Source: Exiguobacterium sp. FSL W8-0210 (GTDB lineage: Bacteria > Bacillota > Bacilli > Exiguobacteriales > Exiguobacteriaceae). From it: a stretch of 64,000 nucleotides of DNA. Position 1 is the stretch's first letter, and each line of letters begins with the position of its first letter. The notes beneath the pieces were generated by a model that worked only from the letters and a program-made list of their open reading frames with translations, made no database searches and had not been told where the DNA came from. Made by a program: the position numbers and the translations under genes. Location: positions 1,529,001 through 1,593,000 of the forward strand of contig NZ_JBBOUK010000001.1 of NCBI RefSeq assembly GCF_038006045.1, read 5' to 3'. Below are positions 52,979-61,700 of this stretch, piece after piece.

Positions 52979-53672
52979 ACTCAATCCCGTCATTAAGGGA
53001 AGCGGATTGTTTTTGATCATGTTTGCCTTGATTGCAACGAATGACTGGGTCAAAACGTTAGTATTCCTGAGTTTTGCTATCGCACTGCTACTCCTCTCCG
53101 GATGGGGTCCTTTTGATTTCTTGAAGCGACTTGCGCCGTATAGTCTATTATTCTTATTGACGTTCTGGATGATGGCGGCTTTCGGCAAAGGAACGAATAT
53201 TCTTTGGTCGTTTGGTTGGTTTCATGTCACGTCGGAAAGCGTCGCGCACGGCTGGTTACTTGCCTTGCGGATGGCCACGTTCGTCTGCTTGAGCCTCGCT
53301 TTCGTCACGACGACCGACGCGACCCGTTTCGTAATGAGCTTGATCCATCAGGCGAAGTTATCGCCCCGCTTTGCTTACGGATTCCTTGCCGGGATTCGCT
53401 TTCTGCCGCAACTGGTCGAAGAAGTCCGCGTTTTGCGGCAAGTCCGGATGATTCGCAATGTGCACAGTCGCTTTCCTGGTGATGGATTTCTTTCAATTGG
53501 CTTGCCGCTCTTCTCACGATCGATCCAGCGGGCAGAACGGATGGCGATTGCTCTCGAAGCCCGTCACTTTTCAGCAGAGCGAACGTATTACGAGGTACCG
53601 GTCGTTCAGCGTCAGGATATTATTTATCTCGTGGTCATCCTCCTATTCATCAGTCTTGTCTTTTGGCTATGA
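52950..53672 (+). CDS. ykoC: ECF transporter T component YkoC
   Basis: 240-residue membrane coupling subunit (EcfT/CbiQ family) joining YkoE to the ATPase. About five transmembrane helices. The cytoplasmic coupling helix contains the A-R-G-like ALEARHFSAERTYY and IRFLPQLVEEVRVLRQVRMIR segments. ATG 52950 is preferred over GTG 52947, both following AGGAGG. Completes the three-gene thiamine-precursor importer. Confidence 0.9.
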   Translation: MQTNVSPFAKLNPVIKGSGLFLIMFALIATNDWVKTLVFLSFAIALLLLSGWGPFDFLKRLAPYSLLFLLTFWMMAAFGKGTNILWSFGWFHVTSESVAHGWLLALRMATFVCLSLAFVTTTDATRFVMSLIHQAKLSPRFAYGFLAGIRFLPQLVEEVRVLRQVRMIRNVHSRFPGDGFLSIGLPLFSRSIQRAERMAIALEARHFSAERTYYEVPVVQRQDIIYLVVILLFISLVFWL

Positions 53673-53727
53673 TTACCGTCACCCGTATCCGGGTACACTC
53701 TAGCAAGACAGATTGAAGGAGAACGAC

Positions 53728-54759
53728 ATGAAACGTATCCTCTTGATTGGTGCAGGTCACGCTCACCTGCATTGCATTACACACGGACCAACAGAAGACG
53801 TCGAGTGGCTGGTCCTGAACGCCTCGACGTACCAATATTACTCGGGCATGTACTCTGGGCTTGCTGACGGAACATACGACATGGATGAGATCCGTATCGA
53901 CGTCGCCGTCTTATGTCGCGCCTATGATAAACCATTCATCGAGGAGACCGTCATCAAAATCGACCCCGTTGAAAAAGTCGTCTTCGGTGCATCCGGCAGA
54001 CACTATACTTATGACGTCGTCTCAACGAATATCGGCTCGTTCGACTGGTCGGAAGATACGACGCGATTATCGATTAAACCGAACTACCGGTTACCGGATA
54101 CATTAAAGCGACTGCAACAAGCAAAGCGTCCGGTCGTGATTGGGAGCGGAGCAGCTGCCGTCGAGGTGGCGGCGTCCTTGAAAGCGGCGGGTGTACCGAT
54201 CACATTGATCACGGATCCAGATATCCTTTCTCGTCATCCGGCAGCGGAAGCCATTACGAGACGGTTAAAAGAACTCGAAGTGTACTGGATCCGGGAACGT
54301 CCTATAGATGACGAACTACCATTCCGCTTTATGCATCATCCACCAATCGAGTCAGATGCAATCGTCCGCTTGACGGGTGCCAAAGCTCCGGCATTGTTTG
54401 CAGACAGCAATCTCTTCACGGAAAACGGATTTTTACTCGTCAATGAACAGTTACAAGCGCTCGATCATCCAAGTTTGTTTGCTGCGGGTGACGCTGCGAC
54501 CCTCGTCGCCTACCCCGACATTCCGAAGAATGGTGTCACGGCTGTCCGGCAAGCGCCAATTTTGCTTACGAACCTTTTACGATACCTAGAGGAAGAAGCA
54601 CTGCAAACCTATCGTCCGCAAACGAACTATTTGACGATTTTATCGATGGGACCGCGTCATGCGGTTTCCCTGTATGGTCGTCATTATTCGACGCACCCGT
54701 TCGGTTGGTACCTGAAGCGCTGGATTGATCAACGGTTCATGCGGAAGTATCGCTCATAA
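53728..54759 (+). CDS. FAD-dependent pyridine nucleotide-disulphide oxidoreductase family protein
   Basis: 343 residues. The N-terminal FAD loop LLIGAGHAHLHCI has the GxGHAH variant of NDH-2-like proteins and of the oxidoreductase domain fused to some SelD. A second Rossmann motif RPVVIGSGAAAVEVAASLKA (about 130-150) binds NAD(P)H, and LFAAGDAATLV is the second FAD motif. There are no redox cysteine pairs. It follows ykoC by 55 nt without a clear terminator, so it may share the TPP-controlled transcript. Acceptor unknown. Confidence 0.85.
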   Translation: MKRILLIGAGHAHLHCITHGPTEDVEWLVLNASTYQYYSGMYSGLADGTYDMDEIRIDVAVLCRAYDKPFIEETVIKIDPVEKVVFGASGRHYTYDVVSTNIGSFDWSEDTTRLSIKPNYRLPDTLKRLQQAKRPVVIGSGAAAVEVAASLKAAGVPITLITDPDILSRHPAAEAITRRLKELEVYWIRERPIDDELPFRFMHHPPIESDAIVRLTGAKAPALFADSNLFTENGFLLVNEQLQALDHPSLFAAGDAATLVAYPDIPKNGVTAVRQAPILLTNLLRYLEEEALQTYRPQTNYLTILSMGPRHAVSLYGRHYSTHPFGWYLKRWIDQRFMRKYRS

Positions 54760-54785
54760 AAGTGTGCGCCGGCGCACACTTTTTC
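54759..54785 (+). terminator. Terminator
   Basis: Perfect palindromic stem AAAGTGTGCGCC with GGCGCACACTTT, followed by T residues, right at the oxidoreductase stop codon. Confidence 0.85.
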
Positions 54786-54790
54786 TGTAC

Positions 54791-54827
54791 ACAAAAACAA
54801 GCCATGGACGCGTGTCCATGGCTTGTT
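54791..54827 (-). terminator. Terminator of the downstream hydrolase
   Basis: AACAAGCCATGGAC pairs perfectly with GTCCATGGCTTGTT; on the minus strand a T-run follows. Confidence 0.88.
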
Positions 54828-54830
54828 GGA

Positions 54831-55649
54831 TTAGACGGTTTCATTTCCTTTAACGTACGTCAGTAATGTCTCGTTGAACTTCTCTTGTTCGTCAAGCAAC
54901 ATCCCGTGTCCACTCTCTTCGAAGACTTCGAGTCGTGCATGTGGGATTTCTTTTTGCATCTCTTCCGCAAACTCGAACGGACAGACTCGGTCTTTTTTAC
55001 CGTGGATGATTAACGTATCGACTTTAATGTTTTCGAGTTTTCCACGTAAGTCTTCGTCACGCAAGGCGATTGCTGACTGAATCGTTCCGTGGGACGAAGC
55101 GGCGATGCTAAGACCATGGAACCATTGTTGTAGCGGTTCTGGATGTTCCTTCGCAAAGAAGATTTCACCGAATCCTTTGAGCATCGACGGACGATCCTGT
55201 TTCGTATCAGCAATCAACGCATCGACTTCTTCTTTCGTCATCCCATATGGGTAACCGTCTCGTTGCGTAAAGACTGGTGCCGCAGCTCCTGCGAGAACGA
55301 GCTTACTGACTTTTGAATCCCCATAGTGCAAGAGATAGGATAAGGCGATCCCTCCTCCCATCGAGAAGCCGAGCAACGTGACATTCGTTAATTTGAGCTG
55401 TTCGATGACTTCATTGACATCGGACGCCATCGTCTTATAGTCGTATCCCGTTGCCGGTGCATCTGATTTGCCATAACCACGATAATCGATTCCGACGTAA
55501 CGGTACCCTTCTTCGACGAGCAGGTTCTTTTGATACTCGAACATGTTATTGTTTGCCGGCCAGCCGTGTAAAAAGACGACCGGTTGACCCGACCCGACAT
55601 CCTCGACATAAATTTTCGTGCCATCAACTGCTTGAATGAATGTACCCAT
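54831..55649 (-). CDS. Alpha/beta hydrolase (non-haem haloperoxidase-like)
   Basis: 272-residue alpha/beta hydrolase. Oxyanion segment FLHGWPANN, nucleophile S in GFSMGGG (about residue 95), aspartate in HGKKDRVCP and histidine in SGHGMLLDE. The pattern IYVEDVGSGQPVVFLHGWP is usual for the chloroperoxidase-like/esterase group. Substrate unknown. Of two adjacent ATGs, 55649 gives better spacing from GGGGG. Confidence 0.88.
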   Translation of the reverse strand: MGTFIQAVDGTKIYVEDVGSGQPVVFLHGWPANNNMFEYQKNLLVEEGYRYVGIDYRGYGKSDAPATGYDYKTMASDVNEVIEQLKLTNVTLLGFSMGGGIALSYLLHYGDSKVSKLVLAGAAAPVFTQRDGYPYGMTKEEVDALIADTKQDRPSMLKGFGEIFFAKEHPEPLQQWFHGLSIAASSHGTIQSAIALRDEDLRGKLENIKVDTLIIHGKKDRVCPFEFAEEMQKEIPHARLEVFEESGHGMLLDEQEKFNETLLTYVKGNETV

Positions 55650-55802
55650 CATAAAACCCCCATAGTAATAGATTGCCGTGCATGCATCTATTATTCCCGA
55701 GTCAAGAGATGTCAAACATCTTGATGCTAAAGTATTATAGAAAATTCTGTCTATTCTAGAAATTATGGTAAAATATAGTCACTAGGATAAAGGAGGTTTT
55801 CC

Positions 55803-57071
55803 ATGAGACGCTATATACATACCGGTATTCTCGCAGGCGTAGTCTTACTTGCCGGATGCGGTAAAGAACAATACTTAGACCTTACATACGATGTTAATTA
55901 CTGGGGCGGTATTTCGACTACCTTTGATGGGCAAGAGATACCGGATCTCCCGAAAAAACAAACCGCTGCTTTGTTGAAGATTTGTCAGCAAAAACCGGAC
56001 TTGACGCGCTTACCTGACCGATACGTGCAACACGAAGGGTTTGACTTATACTTCCTGCCTCCGAGTATCCAAGGTCGTGAGTTCCAACACGTCCGTTTCC
56101 TGTCAGACGAAAAAAAGGACTATCTGGCTTGTCAGCCGATTCGCCATGCGGATTATGCGGTCCATCAGATCAAGCGAAGTGATTATCCATTCGTCGATTG
56201 GTCAAAACAACCGGTTAAAGCTAAATCGACAGTCGTTCGCTTTGGACCCGTTCCAAAAGAAGTGACAGATCAACAAAAACAGGAAAACGAAGATCGTAAA
56301 GAAGTAAAAGAGCTCGGACGGTACCTTTTCCCGTCCTATCAACTATCTTTGCCACCGGAAGGACAACTCGTCGTCTACATGAAAGAGAAAGGCAAAGATA
56401 AAGAACAAACACTCTTTGAGACGACCGAGTCACTATCCGGTTCCGAATTGAATTTAGCTTTTCGCGCTAGTCCGGATGGTGGTGTCCAACAATCGTCGAT
56501 CGAGCTGATGTTCAGTGGTGACCGTGTCGGATTCCCTTCGACGATTCAAGAATATATGAATGGACAAGCCTATCAGATTGAGCGAAAGCAACTGCCGGAT
56601 ACGATTGCGACAGGTCAGACTGTCCCGTTCGCAACCGTTCGGAAACAAGAGGACGGAAAAGTCGTCCAAGAAACATCGATATATTTGCGTTTTAATAAAA
56701 CCTACACAAAACCAGTGAATTACGATTATGGATTCCTTCAAGCATCCACAAGCGATTATGTCGGTTTCATCCATCAATCACCGAAACAGCTCATCGATAG
56801 CGATTATAAGTTCGTCTCAGCAATACCGGATAAACTAGCGAAAAAAATCGCTCAGGAATTAAAAGAGACCGACGTCATGGAGCCACAAGGCACAAAACTA
56901 AAGCAGAAAAAATTAACGTTGATGCGCGAAGGGAAAAGCCAAATGTTCGAGCTATTCGAACGCAAACGCGCTAAAAAGCTTGAAATCTATGTCGTCAAAC
57001 CAGGATCAAAGAACGGTGCCAAGCTGTCAGGTACGACCAGTGAAGCACTTAGTGAGGTGCTCAATCAATGA
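55803..57071 (+). CDS. Lipoprotein of unknown function, paralogue 1
   Basis: 422 residues. A signal peptide ends in the lipobox LLAGC (C19), so it is an extracytoplasmic lipoprotein. The rest is beta-rich and not recognised. The C-terminal block (KLTLMREGKSQMFELFERKRAKKLEIYVVKPGSKNGAKLSG, split here for description) matches the end of the next protein in pattern, pointing to tandem duplication. AAAGGAGG precedes the ATG. It overlaps paralogue 2 by 4 nt. Confidence 0.8.
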   Translation: MRRYIHTGILAGVVLLAGCGKEQYLDLTYDVNYWGGISTTFDGQEIPDLPKKQTAALLKICQQKPDLTRLPDRYVQHEGFDLYFLPPSIQGREFQHVRFLSDEKKDYLACQPIRHADYAVHQIKRSDYPFVDWSKQPVKAKSTVVRFGPVPKEVTDQQKQENEDRKEVKELGRYLFPSYQLSLPPEGQLVVYMKEKGKDKEQTLFETTESLSGSELNLAFRASPDGGVQQSSIELMFSGDRVGFPSTIQEYMNGQAYQIERKQLPDTIATGQTVPFATVRKQEDGKVVQETSIYLRFNKTYTKPVNYDYGFLQASTSDYVGFIHQSPKQLIDSDYKFVSAIPDKLAKKIAQELKETDVMEPQGTKLKQKKLTLMREGKSQMFELFERKRAKKLEIYVVKPGSKNGAKLSGTTSEALSEVLNQ

Positions 57072-58324
57072 ATCGACGTTACTGGATCGGACTAACACTC
57101 GGTGCAACGCTAGCATTAAGCGGTTGTCAAAGTGATGCGCCGAATTTTAAATGGGATTACTTATCACAACTATATGATGGAGGACAATTTAGTGATCAAG
57201 GTCCAAGAACCTTGTCAGCGAAGGAACGAATCGTCATCCAAAAAACGTGCGCGTCGAAAGCGAGCGATGCACCCGAAGATTACTCTGTCGGCGGCATCTA
57301 TTCCGTCATGATGGCGAATCCATTCGATGACTATGCAGGTCAAACCGTTCGTTACGTTCAATCCGGAAAGAAGACCTACTTATATTGCGAAACGCCATTA
57401 AAAAGTGGATATTATCCGCTAGCAAAGAAAGACGATGTCTTCAAGAAAACAGCTCTGACTACACAACGACAGAACTTTAACATGAAGCCTACTGTATTAA
57501 AAAAAGACGATCGGTTCATTCGTAATGAGAAGGTTGCCGATCACTCCGCTCGAACATTAGAGCTCCCAGGTTCAGGTTACCTTGTCATCGACGCGACGGA
57601 TGTCACGAAAAAAGATACACGGACGACGATCTTTACGTACACGCATTCACTCACGCCATTTACACGTGACGTCAAACTCTATCTCGTCTACAATCAACAA
57701 TTCGGTTCGACTTATGACGTGATGGTGCGCTTACCCGAGTTATACGGTGGACGTCATGTGGAACGCCCGATTCATTCGATGAAACAACCGGGCAAGGTCC
57801 GGTTCATCCCGGGTGACGGGACACCGGAACATTACGGAACGCTCATCGCAACGGAGAAAAACGGACGCGAATTCCGCTATGAATTATCGATTCGACATAC
57901 GATGGAACGACCGCCTGAACTTCAAGAGCCGGAACAGACAGCAGACGACGTCGTAGCGGATAACTTGGAAGTGACGCTATTCCATCAAGAGCAGTTCCAG
58001 CATATCCGTTTTGAAGAAGATGATTTTACTTCGGAAAAAGGCTTCGATTGGGACAAAATGATCATGATGACGAGTGATGAATCCGGAAAATTACAAAAAG
58101 CCATCAAGACGAGTGAACAGTCTGATGTGCGGGGAAAACGGGCGAAGTGGAAATACCTGACGTTCCGAGAAGGGACGAAAGGACAGCAATACGAAGTTTA
58201 TCTCGACAAGCGTGTCAAAAAGACCGACATTTACTTGAAGGATCCGAAACGTGACGTGTCGATTCACTTATCAGCAACAGGTCGTGACATCATCCTTCCT
58301 TTGTTCGAGCAATACGAAAAATGA
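57068..58324 (+). CDS. Lipoprotein of unknown function, paralogue 2
   Basis: 418 residues, lipobox LALSGC (C19). The C-terminus (KYLTFREGTKGQQYEVYLDKR..KKTDIYLKDP) parallels the same region in the upstream lipoprotein, and both have an early KxxC followed by a second Cys in a YxxCxxP-like context, so they are paralogues. ATGA overlap with paralogue 1 implies coupled translation and perhaps a complex on the membrane surface. Family not recognised. Confidence 0.8.
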   Translation: MNRRYWIGLTLGATLALSGCQSDAPNFKWDYLSQLYDGGQFSDQGPRTLSAKERIVIQKTCASKASDAPEDYSVGGIYSVMMANPFDDYAGQTVRYVQSGKKTYLYCETPLKSGYYPLAKKDDVFKKTALTTQRQNFNMKPTVLKKDDRFIRNEKVADHSARTLELPGSGYLVIDATDVTKKDTRTTIFTYTHSLTPFTRDVKLYLVYNQQFGSTYDVMVRLPELYGGRHVERPIHSMKQPGKVRFIPGDGTPEHYGTLIATEKNGREFRYELSIRHTMERPPELQEPEQTADDVVADNLEVTLFHQEQFQHIRFEEDDFTSEKGFDWDKMIMMTSDESGKLQKAIKTSEQSDVRGKRAKWKYLTFREGTKGQQYEVYLDKRVKKTDIYLKDPKRDVSIHLSATGRDIILPLFEQYEK

Positions 58325-58325
58325 C

Positions 58326-58562
58326 TCACGCCATGAAGACGAGATGCTGGAGCAAATAAATCAAGGAACACCAGAAGATAAAAGCAATCCCCTCTCGTAA
58401 CCACTCTTTACGTGTCAACGGTTCACGTAAGAAGGAGACGCAAGCGAACAGTAAGACGAAGAAGTAGAGATAAATGAATCCACCGCTCGTCAAGAAACCA
58501 AAGAGCAGGATCATACCACAGAGGATGGAAAGACTAGAGACGACAGGTTTACGATAGACCAT
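58326..58562 (-). CDS. Small membrane protein (78 aa)
   Basis: 78 residues with two to three transmembrane helices (LSILCGMILLFGFL, GFIYLYFFVLLFACV, GIAFIFWCSLIYLLQHLVF) and a short charged loop (LREPLTRKEWLRE). The ATG at 58562 follows GAGGTGG at good spacing; a longer upstream frame has no such site. Convergent with paralogue 2, 1-2 bp apart. Function unknown. Confidence 0.65.
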   Translation of the reverse strand: MVYRKPVVSSLSILCGMILLFGFLTSGGFIYLYFFVLLFACVSFLREPLTRKEWLREGIAFIFWCSLIYLLQHLVFMA

Positions 58563-58637
58563 GCGATACCACCTCATTTCGTCTATTTTGTTAGAATATA
58601 CCCAGATTACGGAAAAACAATCTAATATATTATTACA

Positions 58638-58676
58638 GACAACACCCCTGAGAAGATGCCTCTCAGGGGTGTTGTC
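58638..58676. terminator. Strong hairpin terminator
   Basis: A perfect 16-bp stem (58638-58653 with 58661-58676) directly after the stop codon of the IsdG-like gene, read on the minus strand. Confidence 0.85.
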
Positions 58677-58677
58677 T

Positions 58678-59007
58678 TTATTCTGTTGCGGCGCTGTGGT
58701 CGGCGACGATCGCATATTCCGTGACCGTATTCGACGTCACGAGCGGTTTGACTTCGGACGTTCCGTTATCCCGCTTATGGTGCACGCCTTTGTACGCTTG
58801 ACTCTCTTGCCACGCATGGAATGCTGCTTGATTCGACCACGTCGTCATGATCGTGACGATGTCTTCTTCTTCCTGACTGATATCGACGAGGACTTGCATC
58901 CGGTGGAACCCTTCCATCCGTTCGATTCCTTTCGTCGTCTTAAAACGCGCTGCGACTTGATCTGCTGCACCTTTGACAACGTGTAACTGGTTCATGACGA
59001 TCCACAT
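58678..59007 (-). CDS. IsdG-type haem-degrading monooxygenase
   Basis: 109-residue dimeric alpha-beta barrel protein of the IsdG/HmoB group, which opens haem to release iron. The catalytic triad of IsdG (Asn, Trp, His) is matched by N6 in MNQLH, W66 in AFHAW and H76 in YKGVH, with the same 10-residue W-to-H spacing. KGIERMEGFHRMQVL is the usual IsdG segment. AAGGGGGA precedes the ATG. Together with efeUOB it suggests haem-iron use; no Fur box was seen here. Confidence 0.82.
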   Translation of the reverse strand: MWIVMNQLHVVKGAADQVAARFKTTKGIERMEGFHRMQVLVDISQEEEDIVTIMTTWSNQAAFHAWQESQAYKGVHHKRDNGTSEVKPLVTSNTVTEYAIVADHSAATE

Positions 59008-59039
59008 GTTCTTTTCCCCCTTTTTTCGTCTTCAGTATA

Positions 59040-59663
59040 CTAGAAGTCACGGGTCGTAGAAAACACGAATGCGTTATCGCTTGGTAACGTCAAGCGTTGG
59101 ATTGTCTCTTTTCCGTCTACGCTCGTCGCGATCATCTCGAAGTAGAGCGAATGCGGGAACGCATCCGGTAACGGTTGAACGGTATGGAAACGTTCCTGAT
59201 CTGCTACAGACAATGAGCGCTGCATTGGACGTAGTGGTGCCTCCCCATCAGCCGTCGTCTTATACGGCTCGAACCGGATCGATTTCATTTGCTTCGAACC
59301 ATTCATGCCGTAGGCGACAAGGTATCGCCCTTCGTCCGTCGTCAACAAGCGACCTTCGAACCAATCCGTCTCCATCGTCTGTTTCGAGCGAATGATTCGA
59401 TCAATCCGCTCGGATTCGTCGGTTTGGTGGATGAGCAGAAACAAGCGGTCGTGGTTCGCTTCAAGATACGCGACGGCATAATGCCCAGACAGTCGTTCGA
59501 CGAAATAGACGTCGCGCGCTTCGACCGGTGTGTTCGTCATCTGTGTATATAACCGGGCGGCTTGCTTCGCCGTAAAGGAAGTGGTCTCTTGACGTGGCTG
59601 TATCCCCGTCAGCGTTCCGAGCACGAGACCGAACAATAAGATGAGGAGGAGACGCCGTTTCAT
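59040..59663 (-). CDS. Exported or anchored protein of unknown function
   Basis: 207 residues with an N-terminal signal or anchor (MKRRLLLILLFGLVLGTLTG) and a soluble beta-rich extracytoplasmic domain (VYFVERLSGHYAVAYLEANHDRLFLLIHQ...). I do not recognise a family. Its start overlaps the stop of the upstream GNAT gene by 4 nt, so the pair is coupled. Confidence 0.7.
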   Translation of the reverse strand: MKRRLLLILLFGLVLGTLTGIQPRQETTSFTAKQAARLYTQMTNTPVEARDVYFVERLSGHYAVAYLEANHDRLFLLIHQTDESERIDRIIRSKQTMETDWFEGRLLTTDEGRYLVAYGMNGSKQMKSIRFEPYKTTADGEAPLRPMQRSLSVADQERFHTVQPLPDAFPHSLYFEMIATSVDGKETIQRLTLPSDNAFVFSTTRDF

Positions 59664-60091
59664 CGGTCGACCTGTTTGACGAGCAGGTGATTGCTCATCC
59701 CTGGTGGATAGTCATCGATTCGTCCGACTTCGACGAATCCCTGTCGCTCATAAAACGGAAGCGCTTGAAATGAGAACGTCTCGACGCGGATTCGCTGAAC
59801 ACCCGCTGCTCGTGCCCATTCCTCCAGTTGACGGAGTAACTGAGTACCGAGCCCGCTTCCCCGTTCCTCTTCGACGACGAAGAACCATTCAATATGTAAC
59901 CAGCCCCAGTACATTTCCCCTGAGATGCCACCGATTGGTTGATCGTCACGTGTCGCAAGTAATGTGACGGCTTGTGTTCCCTCGGAGCGTTTCGTCGCAT
60001 GAAACGGTGATCGCTCGACGTTGTATTGGCGTACTTGTTGTCTGAGCCAGTCCTGTCCGTCCTCATTTTCCTTGAGTTGAAATTGCAGCAT
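59660..60091 (-). CDS. GNAT-family N-acetyltransferase
   Basis: 143-residue GNAT protein. Motif A is FFVVEEERGSGLGTQLLRQLEEWARAAG (RGSGLG pyrophosphate loop), followed by VETFSFQALPFYERQGFVEVGRI. Acts on an unknown small molecule or protein. The ATG at 60091 follows AAAGGAG. Overlaps the exported-protein gene; divergent from the pentapeptide gene. Confidence 0.85.
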   Translation of the reverse strand: MLQFQLKENEDGQDWLRQQVRQYNVERSPFHATKRSEGTQAVTLLATRDDQPIGGISGEMYWGWLHIEWFFVVEEERGSGLGTQLLRQLEEWARAAGVQRIRVETFSFQALPFYERQGFVEVGRIDDYPPGMSNHLLVKQVDR

Positions 60092-60135
60092 GTCCAAACT
60101 CCTTTCTTGTTATAGTAGTAGTGGAGGTGACTACG

Positions 60136-60921
60136 ATGGAACCTACGTTCCAGATTGATTGTACGAAGTGTTTTGGTTTATGTTGTACAGCACTCGCTTT
60201 TTCGAAATCCAGTGATTTTGGTCACGATAAACCAGAAGCGACACCGTGTCGTAATCTTGAGGCCGATTACAGCTGTCGTATCCATGACCGGTTACGCGAC
60301 AGCGGCTACAAAGGCTGTACCGTCTATGATTGTTTCGGTGCCGGACAGCATCTGTCACAGCAGACGTTTCAAGGCGATGATGCACTCAAGCGACGCCAAG
60401 CGATCTATGCTGCCTTCCCGAAGATGGTTCACTTGTTTGAGATGATGTGGTACATAACCGACGGGAAACGCGATGTCACGCGTGACATCCACGATCAACT
60501 CGATGAGACACTTGCCGCACTAACCCGGTACGCGGCATTACCAGCCGATCAATTTGAACGACTTGACTTGATACCTATTCGTCAAACCGTCCGACCACTC
60601 CTTGAAATGATTGCGTCGCGTGTTCAAGCTCAGTATAGCGGAAGACGCGACCAGACACCACGCGACTGGGTCGGAAAAAAGTTATCAGGACGTAATTTCT
60701 CAGGTGCCAGTGTTCAGAACCAGTGGTTGCTTTCGACGAACTTGTCGCGCAGTAACCTGCGCGGAGTCAACTTTCTCGGGGCGGATTTGCGAGACTGTAA
60801 CGTCAAAGATGCGGATCTGACGGATGCGCTCTTTTTGACACAGGCACAAATCAATGCGGCAATCGGCAATGCAGCGACGCAGTTACCGCGTCGCTTACTC
60901 CGTCCGTCCCATTGGCGTTAA
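60136..60921 (+). CDS. Cysteine-cluster (YkgJ-like) plus pentapeptide-repeat protein
   Basis: 261 residues. The N-terminus has a CTKCFGLCC cluster and further cysteines (TPCRNL, DYSCRIHDR, KGCTVYDCFG), resembling the CxxCxxCC YkgJ-type metal-binding family. A helical middle follows. The last 70 residues are pentapeptide repeats (LSGRNFSGASV..., LSRSNLRGVNFLGADLRDCNVKDADL), a right-handed beta-helix; such helices can mimic DNA and bind gyrase. GGAGGTG precedes the ATG. The combination's function is unknown. Confidence 0.8.
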   Translation: MEPTFQIDCTKCFGLCCTALAFSKSSDFGHDKPEATPCRNLEADYSCRIHDRLRDSGYKGCTVYDCFGAGQHLSQQTFQGDDALKRRQAIYAAFPKMVHLFEMMWYITDGKRDVTRDIHDQLDETLAALTRYAALPADQFERLDLIPIRQTVRPLLEMIASRVQAQYSGRRDQTPRDWVGKKLSGRNFSGASVQNQWLLSTNLSRSNLRGVNFLGADLRDCNVKDADLTDALFLTQAQINAAIGNAATQLPRRLLRPSHWR

Positions 60922-60936
60922 ACAGAAGCGAACGAT

Positions 60937-60983
60937 AAGGAGGCACGTTTTCGGTCGATTGATCCGAAAGCGTGCCTCCTTTT
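60937..60983. terminator. Bidirectional terminator
   Basis: AAGGAGGCACG..TTCGG pairs with CCGAA..CGTGCCTCCTT, then TTTT, between convergent genes. Confidence 0.88.
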
Positions 60984-60988
60984 GCTTG

Positions 60989-61690
60989 TTATCGTTTCCC
61001 GAGCGTAAAGCCGTCAAAATAACGCCCGCCGAATGGTGCGAGATAATCATCGACTAACGCGACGACCTCTCGTCGGTCATCCGATTGATAGTACAACTCG
61101 AATGCCATTGTGTGTCGACTAGCATAATCTTCGTCAAACTCCGCAAGAGCACGGATCGCCCACTTCCCTTGTCCGATGTAGCAACGATTGGCGCGAAGAA
61201 CGAACTCGATACTCTGTTCATATAAACGTGACACAATCGCTAGACCTTCCGCGCGGTTCGTCACACTCTCGAAATCGTCGAGCAAATCACTTAAAAAATA
61301 ACGTGCGCGCTCTTGTTCCGAAGTCGTCCACGCAATCGGTCCGTCCGCCAATTGTTGAGCCGCTTCCTGACGGATAGATGCAAGTCGCGGATGATCCTCG
61401 ATTGTCCAACTGTCAGCAATCATGCGTTGCAAGGACGGGCGACCACGTTCCCGGTCACTCTCGAAAAAATGCGCGATCGTCTCAAAGGAACGGACGAATG
61501 CTTCGATCGGGACACCGTCATGGATGAACGATTCCCGGTATGCCTGCCTTCGCCTTGCTTCAAAGATGATCAAATCGACATCTGATTGTACGGTCGCTTG
61601 TCCGCGCGTATGACTACCGGCAAGTAAGACGGCACAATGATCCGGATAACGTGACGCGACGAGCGGCATGATCCAATCACACCACTCCAT
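60989..61690 (-). CDS. Nucleotidyltransferase-domain protein
   Basis: 233 residues. The N-terminal polymerase-beta-like nucleotidyltransferase motif reads LLAGSHTRGQATVQSDVDLIIF (GS...R...SDxD), with two metal aspartates, followed by an alpha-helical C-terminal domain. Relatives include aminoglycoside adenylyltransferase-like and toxin-like enzymes; the target here is unknown. ATG 61690 lies 10 nt after the upstream stop, fitting re-initiation; an alternative TTG at 61723 would overlap. Confidence 0.8.
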   Translation of the reverse strand: MEWCDWIMPLVASRYPDHCAVLLAGSHTRGQATVQSDVDLIIFEARRRQAYRESFIHDGVPIEAFVRSFETIAHFFESDRERGRPSLQRMIADSWTIEDHPRLASIRQEAAQQLADGPIAWTTSEQERARYFLSDLLDDFESVTNRAEGLAIVSRLYEQSIEFVLRANRCYIGQGKWAIRALAEFDEDYASRHTMAFELYYQSDDRREVVALVDDYLAPFGGRYFDGFTLGKR

Positions 61691-61700
61691 GCGTGTCCAC

